From DATDRQ01 sp035291645 (GTDB lineage: Bacteria; Chloroflexota; Anaerolineae; Anaerolineales; UBA4823), in NCBI GenBank assembly GCA_035291645.1, contig DATDRQ010000318.1, positions 1 through 11,829 on the forward strand: a stretch of 11,829 nucleotides of DNA, given 5' to 3'. The translations under genes were made by a program, and so were the position numbers. Positions 1-7,084 of this stretch are shown piece after piece. The notes under the pieces are model-generated. The model did not search any database. It saw only the letters and a program-made list of their open reading frames with translations, and was not told the DNA's origin. Each line of letters starts with the position of its first letter. The first letter of the stretch is position 1.

Positions 1-873
1 GGCGCTCCCGGCGGCCCATTTGAGACCGTAGTCTATAACGGCGCTGTCCAAGCTGCGGCTGACCTGGGTCCGAACATGGAAGTCGTCTGGTCCGATTGGA
101 ACCCGGAGCAGATGATCACTCAGTTCTCGGAAGCCATGGCCACGAACCCCGATGGCATTGCGATCATGGGACACCCCGGCGATGAAGCCTTCACCCCTCT
201 GGTGGAGGAGGCTGAATCCAAAGGGATTGTCGTAACCAGCATGAATACTCAGCTTGCTGCACTACAGGGCAAGTATTCCTCGAGCGGCTTTGGTTACGTC
301 GGCGCGATCCTGTACGATGCCGGTTGGGCTCTGGCCAAGGAGTCTGTAGCTCGCGCCGGCCTGCAAACCGGCGATAAGGCTTTCGTCTGGGGGCTGCTGG
401 CGCAGGCTGGCCGCGGCGAACGCACCAAAGGCGTGGTTGAAGGGCTCGAAGATTCTGGCCTGGAGGTCATCTACCAGGAAATCGATGACGCCACCAACGC
501 AGATGCAGCTGCTGGAGTGCCGGTCTTCGTGGGTATGATGTCTTCCAACCCGGATATCAAACTGGTTGTCACCGACCACGGGAACCTGACCGCCACTCAG
601 CAAACCTTCTTTGAAAGCGCTGGCAAAGGCCCGGATGATGTCTTCGGAGCCGGCTTCGACCTATCCTCCGCCACCGTAGAAGCTATCCGCGGCGGCTGGA
701 CTGACCTGGTGATCGACCAGCAACAATGGCTCCAGGGATACCTGGCGGTCTTGCAGATCTGCCTCACCAACAACTACGCTTTCACAGGTCTACATATCGA
801 CACCGGCGCGGGCTTTGCCCATAAAGACAATGTTGAACTGTTAGCCGCTCTGGTCGAGAAGCAAATTCGCTGA
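1..873 (+). CDS. Sugar ABC transporter substrate-binding protein (periplasmic-binding family 4), 5'-truncated by window edge
   Basis: The reading frame is open from base 1 (GAPGGPFETVVYNG...) to TGA at 871-873, giving 290 visible residues. The opening resembles the first strand/helix of RbsB/FrcB-type proteins (small residues, then PFxxxVxNGAxxAAxxLG), so only the signal peptide and roughly 40-60 residues should be missing. The ATG at 76 is internal to this fold and is not the start. Family features follow in order: a Q-x-x-QFxEAMxxNPDGIAIMGHP segment, a VTSMN strand that typically contacts the sugar, a hinge-region strand, VTDHGN, and the C-terminal DQQQWLQGYLAVL segment (the usual DQ-P-xxQGY). 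It should bind a monosaccharide or similar small polyol outside the membrane and deliver it to the permease at 1867-2886. The ligand cannot be read from sequence. It is the first visible gene of the operon and is separated from the ATPase gene by 216 bases that hold a strong hairpin. Confidence 0.93.
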   Translation, partial: GAPGGPFETVVYNGAVQAAADLGPNMEVVWSDWNPEQMITQFSEAMATNPDGIAIMGHPGDEAFTPLVEEAESKGIVVTSMNTQLAALQGKYSSSGFGYVGAILYDAGWALAKESVARAGLQTGDKAFVWGLLAQAGRGERTKGVVEGLEDSGLEVIYQEIDDATNADAAAGVPVFVGMMSSNPDIKLVVTDHGNLTATQQTFFESAGKGPDDVFGAGFDLSSATVEAIRGGWTDLVIDQQQWLQGYLAVLQICLTNNYAFTGLHIDTGAGFAHKDNVELLAALVEKQIR

Positions 874-925
874 GGTTGAATCCGATTCCGAATTCTGGCT
901 CTTGGCCTCTTTAACAGGATGAGCA

Positions 926-964
926 ATCAGGTGACAGTCACTTGGGGTGTGACTGTCACCTGAT
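926..964. repeat. Perfect 16-bp inverted repeat (hairpin) between binding-protein and ATPase genes
   Basis: Bases 926-941 (ATCAGGTGACAGTCAC) are exactly reverse-complementary to 949-964, with a 7-base loop (TTGGGGT). Each arm also contains an odd palindrome, GTGAC-N-GTCAC. No T-tract follows, so it is not a textbook intrinsic terminator. In binding-protein transport operons a hairpin after the binding-protein gene often protects the upstream mRNA and lowers expression of the membrane genes (established for malE-malF). That role is inferred here. A dispersed REP-like repeat, a protein-binding operator or an unusual terminator remain possible. I saw no second copy in this window. Confidence 0.65.
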
Positions 965-1089
965 GCAAGTGCCATTTAGCCAAGGCCGTGTCAACGAGCA
1001 GTCAGATTAAGATCCACGCGGCGCCTTTTCCGAGCTTCCGGTGATGTTACAAATGCCTAACGCACGAATGGAGACTAAGGAGAAGACTA

Positions 1090-1848
1090 ATGGAGGAATA
1101 TCGTCTAGAACTCAGGAATGTAACGAAAAAATTCGGGGAAGTCCACGCGCTCGATGATGTTAATTTTCAGTTGGGTCGCAATGAAGTAGTCGGTCTCCTC
1201 GGTGACAATGGGGCTGGAAAATCTACTCTAATCAAGATCGTCACTGGCTATTACCAACCTACCTCCGGCGAGGTTTGGTTCAATGGCGAAAAAGTAGATC
1301 ACCTCACCGTCTCTAAGGCCCGACAATTGGGTGTTGAAACAGTATATCAAGAGCGGGCCCTGGCGGAATTACAGACCTTGTGGCGCAATATTTTCCTGGG
1401 GCGTGAGCTCGCCAACAGGTGGGGCTTCCTGGACGTCACGACGATGAGACAGGAAACCCATCGATTGATGACTCAGTCCATGGGTTTCACCTCCACAGCT
1501 GTCAATCCCCAGTCACGCGTGGGAACCTTCTCGGGGGGTGAAAAGCAAGGCGTCGCTATCGTGCGCGCCCTCTACTTCGACGCCGAAATCATCATCCTTG
1601 ACGAACCGACCATGGGCCTCTCGCTCAAGGAAACCGCTAAACTTGTCAATTTCGTGCAAGATATCAAAATGGCCGGCAAATCGGCTATTTTCATTGACCA
1701 CAATATCTTGCACGTCTACAATGTCGCCGACCGGGTGGTTGTCATCGATCGCGGCCGCATCGCTGGTGAGTTTTTGCCCAAAGACATCAATCTGGACACA
1801 CTTATGGAAAAAATGATTCGGGTTGCGGAAACAGGCAGCCTCGACTGA
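1090..1848 (+). CDS. Sugar ABC transporter ATP-binding protein, single nucleotide-binding domain (FrcA-like)
   Basis: This 252-residue cytoplasmic ATPase powers the importer. Motifs are complete: Walker A GDNGAGKST at 38-46, Q-loop Gln87, signature FSGGEKQ at 147-153, Walker B ILDEP with Asp171/Glu172, and switch His204 (IDHN). The D-loop reads TMGLS rather than the commoner TAALS. CUT2 ATPases such as RbsA, XylG and AraG usually carry two fused domains of about 500 residues. This one has a single domain like the fructose transporter FrcA, so a homodimer is expected. The ATG at 1090 is supported by AAGGAG at 1077-1082, seven bases upstream. The TGA is 18 bases before the permease start, fitting co-translation. 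Family assignment is firm; the substrate is not. Confidence 0.95.
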   Translation: MEEYRLELRNVTKKFGEVHALDDVNFQLGRNEVVGLLGDNGAGKSTLIKIVTGYYQPTSGEVWFNGEKVDHLTVSKARQLGVETVYQERALAELQTLWRNIFLGRELANRWGFLDVTTMRQETHRLMTQSMGFTSTAVNPQSRVGTFSGGEKQGVAIVRALYFDAEIIILDEPTMGLSLKETAKLVNFVQDIKMAGKSAIFIDHNILHVYNVADRVVVIDRGRIAGEFLPKDINLDTLMEKMIRVAETGSLD

Positions 1849-1866
1849 CGGACAAGGACAAATGCC

Positions 1867-2886
1867 ATGAGCTCACAAACAAACGGAGTCGCCTCCAGGT
1901 CCAGCCAACCCGTTAAAGAAACCTTCCGTCTGGGGAGATTTGTCCGCGCCCATGCCCCCCAACTCGGCATCCTGGCGGTCTTCTTTACCTTGTGGATCAT
2001 CTTTATCGTTTCCGCGCCTGGCACCTTCCTGCAGCCCCAGATTTACAACGCCTTCATGTCCACCGTCCCCTTCTTTGCCATGATGGCCATACCATTGACC
2101 ATGGTTGTTATTGCGAAAGAGATCGATCTCTCTTTCCCGTCCACCATGGCGATGGGCATGGTGACTTTCCTCTTAACCTACAATGCCACAACCAGCGTGA
2201 CACTGGCTTTTGTGGTTGCATTGATCACCGGAATTTTTATAGGCTGGCTCAACGGCATCATCATCGTAAGATTTGGCATTCCTTCCCTGGTTGCCACCCT
2301 GGGAACACAATTCTTCTGGCGTGGGGCTGTGCTGGTATTATCACAGGGTGTGAGCGGCAGCCTGATTTACGCCCGGGCATCGCTCCTCTATCCCGTGCTG
2401 GCCGGAAAGATCGGCGGCGGATTCCCCACCCAGATGCTTTGGCTGATCCTGATCACCATCTTGGGCTGGGTGCTGCTCAATCGCCACAAATTCGGCGCCC
2501 ACATCTATTTGATCGGTGACAACATTAAAAGCGCCGAATTGATGGGCATCAATACCGGTCGCACCCGGATCAGGGTATTTATGCTGCTCGGTCTGGTATC
2601 CGCCTTTGCAGGGGTAGTGGCCAGCCTCCACGTTGCCTTCTTCTGGCCCAGCCTGGGTGAAGGTTATCTGTTGCGCACTCTGGCCTCCGTTTTCTTGGGT
2701 GGCACATCCGTATTCGGCGGCACAGGCACTATCCTGGGAACTTTTATCGGCGCTTTCATCATTGGCGCCATTGAAGCTGCTACCGTGGCGGTCGGTCTGA
2801 CCGGGTTTTGGACCCAGCTGATTTACGGATTAATCATCGTGCTTTCGGTGATTATGCACACTTTCCTGAGTAAGCGCATGGAATAA
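1867..2886 (+). CDS. Sugar ABC transporter permease (RbsC/FrcC-type, BPD_transp_2)
   Basis: This 339-residue multi-span membrane protein would form the channel of the importer, probably as a homodimer. A polar, basic cytoplasmic N-terminus (about residues 1-30) is followed by hydrophobic spans starting near 33-52. Family signatures are present: VVIAKEIDLSF at about 80-90 (the RbsC 'GIDLS' segment), the cytoplasmic coupling loop with NIKSAELMGINTGRTR, and the C-terminal glycine-rich VFLGGTSVFGGTGTILG stretch. Start ATG 1867 has AAGGA at 1854-1858. A second ATG at 1862 is in another frame. The next gene begins 59 bases after the stop. Confidence 0.95.
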   Translation: MSSQTNGVASRSSQPVKETFRLGRFVRAHAPQLGILAVFFTLWIIFIVSAPGTFLQPQIYNAFMSTVPFFAMMAIPLTMVVIAKEIDLSFPSTMAMGMVTFLLTYNATTSVTLAFVVALITGIFIGWLNGIIIVRFGIPSLVATLGTQFFWRGAVLVLSQGVSGSLIYARASLLYPVLAGKIGGGFPTQMLWLILITILGWVLLNRHKFGAHIYLIGDNIKSAELMGINTGRTRIRVFMLLGLVSAFAGVVASLHVAFFWPSLGEGYLLRTLASVFLGGTSVFGGTGTILGTFIGAFIIGAIEAATVAVGLTGFWTQLIYGLIIVLSVIMHTFLSKRME

Positions 2887-2945
2887 TCTTGCTATCCGGC
2901 GGAAATCAGCATTCGTCAGCGTCCCATTGAGAAGGAGAAGGCGCC

Positions 2946-4400
2946 ATGTTAGACCAACCCAAACCTGTGACCCTGGGCGTGATCGTCGGGAACCGGGGGT
3001 TCTTTCCGGCCCATTTGTGTGATAGCGGTCGTAAGACTATCTTGAAAGTCCTGGAAGAAGAAGGCATCCTGGCGATCGCCTTGACCCCCGAGGACACCCG
3101 CTTTGGCAGCGTGGAGAGCTTCGCTGAGGCTCATCAATGCGCTGAACTATTCAAGCAGCACCGGGACGAGATCGACGGGGTGCTGGTAACCCTGCCCAAC
3201 TTCGGCGACGAGCGGGCGATCGCCAACACCCTGCGCTGGGCTGACCTCGATGTGCCCGTGCTGGTGCACGCCTTCCCGGATGACCCGGTGAGGATGACGA
3301 TCAAAGATCGCCGCGACTCGTTCTGCGGGAAGATGTCTGCCTGCAACAACCTGGTTCAGTCTGGCATCAAGTTCTCGCTGACCTTGCTCCACACCGTCGA
3401 TCCGGAAAGCGAGAGCTTCCGAACCGATCTGCAGAATTTCGCCGCTACCTGCCGGGTGGTGCGCGGTCTGAAAAATGCCCGCGTGGGCGTGATCGGCGCC
3501 CGCCCGGCGGCCTTCAACACCGTGCGATTCAGCGAGAAGCTGTTCGAGCGCGCCGGCATCTCGACAGAGACCCTGGACCTTTCAGAGGTTTTTGGGCGCG
3601 CCGCGCGTCTGAAGAATGGCAACCCGCAAGTCGGCGCCAAGCTGGATGCCATGCGCGCCTATATTCCCACCCAAGGCATTCCCGAGGAATCCCTGGGAAA
3701 AATGGCCCGCCTGGGTGTGGTGATTGACGACTGGATGGCCGAAAAGGAGCTGGTCGCCAGCGCCATACAATGCTGGACCTCGTTAGAGGAATACTACGGC
3801 GTAGTGCCCTGCACGCTGATGAGCATGATGAGCAACCGTTTAATGCCATCAGCGTGCGAGACGGATATCGCCGGGGTCGTGGCGATGTACGCCCTGGTGC
3901 TGGCCTCGGGCAAACCGAGCGCCATCGTAGACTGGAATAACAACTACGGGGACGACCCGGACAAGGGTGTCATCTTCCACTGCTCCAACCTGCCCAAGGA
4001 CATCTTCGTCGACGAGACGATCACGACGATAGAGATCCCCGTGATGAGCGACCATGATATCCTCGCCGCGACGGTCGGCAGAGAGAACACATACGGGACG
4101 GTCGTCGGGAGGGTGCGGGCCGAACCTTTCACTTACTTGAGGGTCTCTACCAACGACTTTTCGGGCGGTATCTCTGCTTACGTAGGACAAGGCAGGCTGG
4201 TGGACGATCCATTGAAGACGTTTGGCGGGTACGGCGTTGTGCAGATACCAGAGTTCCAGCGGCTGCTCCGTTACATTTGCGAGAACGGTTTCGAACATCA
4301 CGTGGCGATCAACCCGGCCCAGACAGCCGCCCCGGTGGAAGAAGCGCTGCGCAATTATCTGGGCTGGGACGTTTACCAACACGCCGAGGGTAAAGCTTGA
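2946..4400 (+). CDS. L-fucose/L-arabinose isomerase family protein
   Basis: This 484-residue protein resembles the FucI/AraA aldose-ketose isomerase superfamily, which interconverts aldoses and ketoses using a divalent metal in the cytoplasm. The N-terminal about 170 residues form a Rossmann-like part (GVIVGNRGFFP, DGVLVTLPNFGDE), and a second strand-rich domain starts at RVGVIGARPAAFNT. The active-site block SACETDIAGVVAMYAL matches the FucI pattern. Glu305 and Asp329 are 24 residues apart, the same spacing as metal ligands Glu337 and Asp361 of E. coli FucI. His345 (FHCSNLP) and the C-terminal His451-His452 pair are candidates for the remaining ligand. It is shorter than E. coli FucI (591 residues) and close to AraA (about 500). 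Start ATG 2946 has AAGGAG at 2932-2937. Its substrate is unknown, and context suggests the imported sugar or its demethylated product. A non-isomerase role within this poorly characterised subfamily is possible. Confidence 0.85.
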   Translation: MLDQPKPVTLGVIVGNRGFFPAHLCDSGRKTILKVLEEEGILAIALTPEDTRFGSVESFAEAHQCAELFKQHRDEIDGVLVTLPNFGDERAIANTLRWADLDVPVLVHAFPDDPVRMTIKDRRDSFCGKMSACNNLVQSGIKFSLTLLHTVDPESESFRTDLQNFAATCRVVRGLKNARVGVIGARPAAFNTVRFSEKLFERAGISTETLDLSEVFGRAARLKNGNPQVGAKLDAMRAYIPTQGIPEESLGKMARLGVVIDDWMAEKELVASAIQCWTSLEEYYGVVPCTLMSMMSNRLMPSACETDIAGVVAMYALVLASGKPSAIVDWNNNYGDDPDKGVIFHCSNLPKDIFVDETITTIEIPVMSDHDILAATVGRENTYGTVVGRVRAEPFTYLRVSTNDFSGGISAYVGQGRLVDDPLKTFGGYGVVQIPEFQRLLRYICENGFEHHVAINPAQTAAPVEEALRNYLGWDVYQHAEGKA

Positions 4401-5563
4401 GTAAGGCATTCTCCATGAAGGCGAGAGAACGCGTCCTGTTAGCCATCAACCATAAGGAGCCCGATCGCATCCCGATCGACATGGGCGCGACCATCGTCTC
4501 ATCGATCACCAAGAGCGCTTACATTGACCTGAAAAAATGCCTGGGCATGCCGCTGGAAGAGATCAAAATGCTCGACTTCGTCCAGCAGCTGCCGTATGTT
4601 GACGAAGCCTTGATGGAGCGGTTCGGTGTCGATTTCCGCCTGGTCCAGCTCCCGGCTGCCACCGCCACCGGCTTGAACATCTTCGAAGAAGGCGAGTATC
4701 ATGCTTTCGTCGACCGCTGGGGATCAAAACTGCACATGCCGAAGGATGGCGGATTGTATTTCGACTGGGTAGAGTTCCCTTTTACCGAAACGACGCAGGC
4801 GGCGCTCGATTCGTACAACTGGCCCCGCCCCGACCCGAAGGAATACAACCAGAAGTTACGCCGGCAGGCGCAGTACCTTTCCGAAAACACCGAATACGCC
4901 CTGGTAGGCAGCGCCATCATCGGCGGCGGCATCTTCGAACAACCAGCCCGCACGATCGGCCTGGAGAACTTCTTCATGGCCCTGGTGCAGGAACCCCAGT
5001 TCGCCGATCGTCTGATGGACCAGATCACCGATATCTACATCGAATCCTGCAACAACTACCTGGACGAGCTCGGCGCTTACCTGCACGTGTTCACCTTCTG
5101 GGATGATGTCTGCGGGCAAGATGGCTGGTTGATCAGTCCCGACCTGTACCGCAGGATGATCAAACCCAAGCAGCGTCGCTTGGTGGAGGCGATTAAGAAG
5201 AAGACAGATGCCAAGATTTTTTACCATAGCTGCGGCGCAACTGCCGGATTGATCCCAGACCTGATCGATCTGGGCTTCGACATCCTCAACCCGGTGCAGG
5301 TCTCTGCGCGCGGCATGGATACTCGCTGGTTGAAACATGAGTTCGGGAAAGACATCGTCTTTTGGGGCGGCGGAGTCGATACACAGCATGTCCTCCCCTT
5401 CGGCTCTCCGGCGGAGGTCGTCGAGGAGGTCAAACGACGCATCGACGATCTGGCCCCTGGAGGCGGATTCGTTTTTTCCGCCGTACATAACATTCAAGCC
5501 TTCGTCCCGCCGGAGAACATTGTCGCTGCTTTCGACACCGCCTTGGAATATGGCCAGTATTAA
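4397..5563 (+). CDS. URO-D/MtaA-superfamily methyltransferase 1
   Basis: This protein has 388 residues from a TTG start that overlaps the previous stop (TTGA, 4397-4400) and has GAGGG at 4386-4390. An alternative ATG at 4415 gives MKARERVLLAINHKEPDRIP, the standard N-terminus of the family, so the true start may be there. The protein is a TIM barrel of the uroporphyrinogen decarboxylase superfamily. The corrinoid setting points to the MtaA/MtbA/O-demethylase branch, not haem synthesis. Visible motifs are WDDVCGQDGWLISP, the zinc-type His277-x-Cys279 in YHSCG, DILNPVQ, FWGGGVDTQHVLPFG and PPEN near the end. Where MtaA has its last zinc cysteine (seven residues before the P of P-x-E-N) there is His364. 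Expected role: moving a methyl group between a substrate or carrier and the corrinoid protein at 6390. The direction and methyl donor cannot be read from sequence. Confidence 0.87.
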   Translation: MSKAFSMKARERVLLAINHKEPDRIPIDMGATIVSSITKSAYIDLKKCLGMPLEEIKMLDFVQQLPYVDEALMERFGVDFRLVQLPAATATGLNIFEEGEYHAFVDRWGSKLHMPKDGGLYFDWVEFPFTETTQAALDSYNWPRPDPKEYNQKLRRQAQYLSENTEYALVGSAIIGGGIFEQPARTIGLENFFMALVQEPQFADRLMDQITDIYIESCNNYLDELGAYLHVFTFWDDVCGQDGWLISPDLYRRMIKPKQRRLVEAIKKKTDAKIFYHSCGATAGLIPDLIDLGFDILNPVQVSARGMDTRWLKHEFGKDIVFWGGGVDTQHVLPFGSPAEVVEEVKRRIDDLAPGGGFVFSAVHNIQAFVPPENIVAAFDTALEYGQY

Positions 5564-5590
5564 AGGTCATCTTAGATATGAGCTGTGTAC

Positions 5591-6379
5591 ATGAAACTCA
5601 AGTGTATAGGTTGTGAGGTTCTCGCCAGGCCGATCTACCACAGTGCAGCGTTAAGCCCGCACGTGGTGGACGTAGAGCTCCTGCCACGCGGCCTGCACAA
5701 CCAACCCGCAGACCTGCGAGCCCGGCTGCAAGCCATCGTCGATGCCAGTGGAGAGCTGGGATACGATGCTATCCTGTTGGCTTACGGGCTGTGCGGGCAG
5801 GCTACCTCAGGCCTGATCGCCCCGACAGTACCGGTGGTGATCCCACGCGCCCATGATTGCATCACGCTCTTTCTGGGCAGCCGGCAGCGCTACAACGAGC
5901 AGTTCGAAGGCTTTCCGGGGACTTACTGGTATACCCAAGACTACGTCGAAAGGTATGCTGGTTCGGGCGCCAGCCTTTCCCTCGGTTCGGGCACGCAGGC
6001 GGAACTGCAGGGCGTGTATGAGGAATACGTCAGCAAGTACGGTCAAGACAATGCCGACTATCTGATGGAAGTCATGGGCGCCTGGCAGAAGCACTACCGC
6101 CGAGCCGTCTACATCGAGCTGGGATTAGGTGATGGTTCGGCCACCGAAGCTCAGGCGAAGGACGAAGCCGCCCGCCGCGGTTGGGCGTTCGAACGTCTGG
6201 CAGGCGATCTGGTCCTCATCCGACGCCTGCTCATCGGGGACTGGCAGGAAGATTACCTGGTCTTGCCCCCCGGTCATCGGGTCGTGATGTCTTATGACGA
6301 GGCGGTCATCGCCTGCAAATCGCCCTCTCAAACGGATCTGGTTCAGAATATGGATACCATAAATCACGCTTACCAATAG
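5591..6379 (+). CDS. DUF1638 family protein
   Basis: This 262-residue protein was recognised from the DUF1638 pattern: an N-terminal MKLKCIGCEVLARPIY strand-helix, an LHNQPADLRARLQ segment, LLAYGLCGQ and IPRAHDCITLFLGSRQRY, then a GTYWYTQDYVERY stretch. Cysteines in CIGC, YGLCG and AHDC, together with His, could form a metal or cofactor site; that is inference. The family has no established biochemistry that I know of, but it is often encoded beside corrinoid methyltransferase genes, as here (27 bases after URO-D 1 and 10 bases before the corrinoid protein). ATG 5591 is chosen because the family normally begins MKLK-x-I-x-C. A GTG at 5585 would add two residues. Neither start has a strong ribosome binding site, so translation may be coupled to the upstream gene. 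Confidence 0.82.
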   Translation: MKLKCIGCEVLARPIYHSAALSPHVVDVELLPRGLHNQPADLRARLQAIVDASGELGYDAILLAYGLCGQATSGLIAPTVPVVIPRAHDCITLFLGSRQRYNEQFEGFPGTYWYTQDYVERYAGSGASLSLGSGTQAELQGVYEEYVSKYGQDNADYLMEVMGAWQKHYRRAVYIELGLGDGSATEAQAKDEAARRGWAFERLAGDLVLIRRLLIGDWQEDYLVLPPGHRVVMSYDEAVIACKSPSQTDLVQNMDTINHAYQ

Positions 6380-6389
6380 GAGTGAATCT

Positions 6390-7022
6390 ATGAATTCGAT
6401 CACCCAGGAAATCTATGACGGCATCGTTAACGGGCAAAGCCCTGTGGTAGGACAAAAGGTCCAGGAAGCCCTTGATAGCGGGATGAGCCCGGTTGTAATC
6501 CTGAATGAGGGAATGATTGCTGCCATGGCGGAAGTGGGAAAGCGTTTTGAATGCGGCGAATATTTCGTGCCGGAGATGCTGATCGCAGCACGCGCCATGC
6601 AGACGGGGCTGGCGCTGCTAAAACCCCACCTGCAACAATCCGATCTCCAGTCAAAAGGCAAGGTCGTGATCGGCACGGTCAAAGGCGATTTGCATGATAT
6701 CGGCAAGAACCTGGTCGGGATGATGCTGGAAGGGGCTGGATTCGAGATCGTCGACCTGGGCACCGACGTCTCTCCGGAAAAGTTCGTCACAGCCGCCCGG
6801 GAACACCATGGAGCTCTGGTGGCTATGTCGGCTTTGCTCACGACCACCATGCCGAACATGAAAACCACCATCGAAGCGCTGAATGCTGCCGGGTTACGCG
6901 GCCAGGTAAAGGTGCTGGTGGGCGGCGCGCCTGTGACGGAGAATTACGCCCGGCAGATCAGCGCTGACGGCTACGCGCCAGATGCCAGCCGGGCGGTCGC
7001 GCTCGCCAAATCGCTCGTCTAA
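6390..7022 (+). CDS. Corrinoid (cobalamin-binding) methyltransferase protein, MtaC/MtbC/MtvC-like
   Basis: This 210-residue methyl carrier has the two-domain layout of methanogen and acetogen corrinoid proteins. Residues 1 to about 85 form the helical cap domain, with NEGMIAAMAEVGKRFECGEYFVPEMLIAARAM (split as NEGMIAAMAEVGKRF and FVPEMLIAARAM) typical of B12-binding_2. Residues about 90-210 form the Rossmann-like B12 domain. The cobalt-ligand motif D-x-H-x-x-G is Asp100-x-His102-x-x-Gly105 (GDLHDIGKN), followed by MSALLTTTM and VLVGGAPV, which line the nucleotide tail in the family. It should shuttle a methyl group on cobalt between two methyltransferases, with the flanking URO-D proteins as likely partners. 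ATG 6390 has AGGAG at 6378-6382, overlapping the DUF1638 stop codon. No reactivation ATPase (RamA/RACE type) is encoded in the window, so it must come from elsewhere. Confidence 0.94.
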   Translation: MNSITQEIYDGIVNGQSPVVGQKVQEALDSGMSPVVILNEGMIAAMAEVGKRFECGEYFVPEMLIAARAMQTGLALLKPHLQQSDLQSKGKVVIGTVKGDLHDIGKNLVGMMLEGAGFEIVDLGTDVSPEKFVTAAREHHGALVAMSALLTTTMPNMKTTIEALNAAGLRGQVKVLVGGAPVTENYARQISADGYAPDASRAVALAKSLV

Positions 7023-7084
7023 AATCCGGCAAAGGTTGGTGGGCTCATCATAACCTTGCATACTTCAGAACCTGGAAGGCGTGG

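Noticed and set aside
4415..5563. Calling the URO-D proteins haem-pathway uroporphyrinogen decarboxylases (HemE)
   Set aside because: There are three divergent copies beside a corrinoid protein, with H-x-C/H-x-D motifs typical of the methyltransferase branch and no haem genes nearby.
7032..7057. AAGGTT/AACCTT stem between the corrinoid and URO-D 2 genes
   Set aside because: It is only 6 bp with a 14-base loop and no T-tract; not convincing as a terminator or attenuator.
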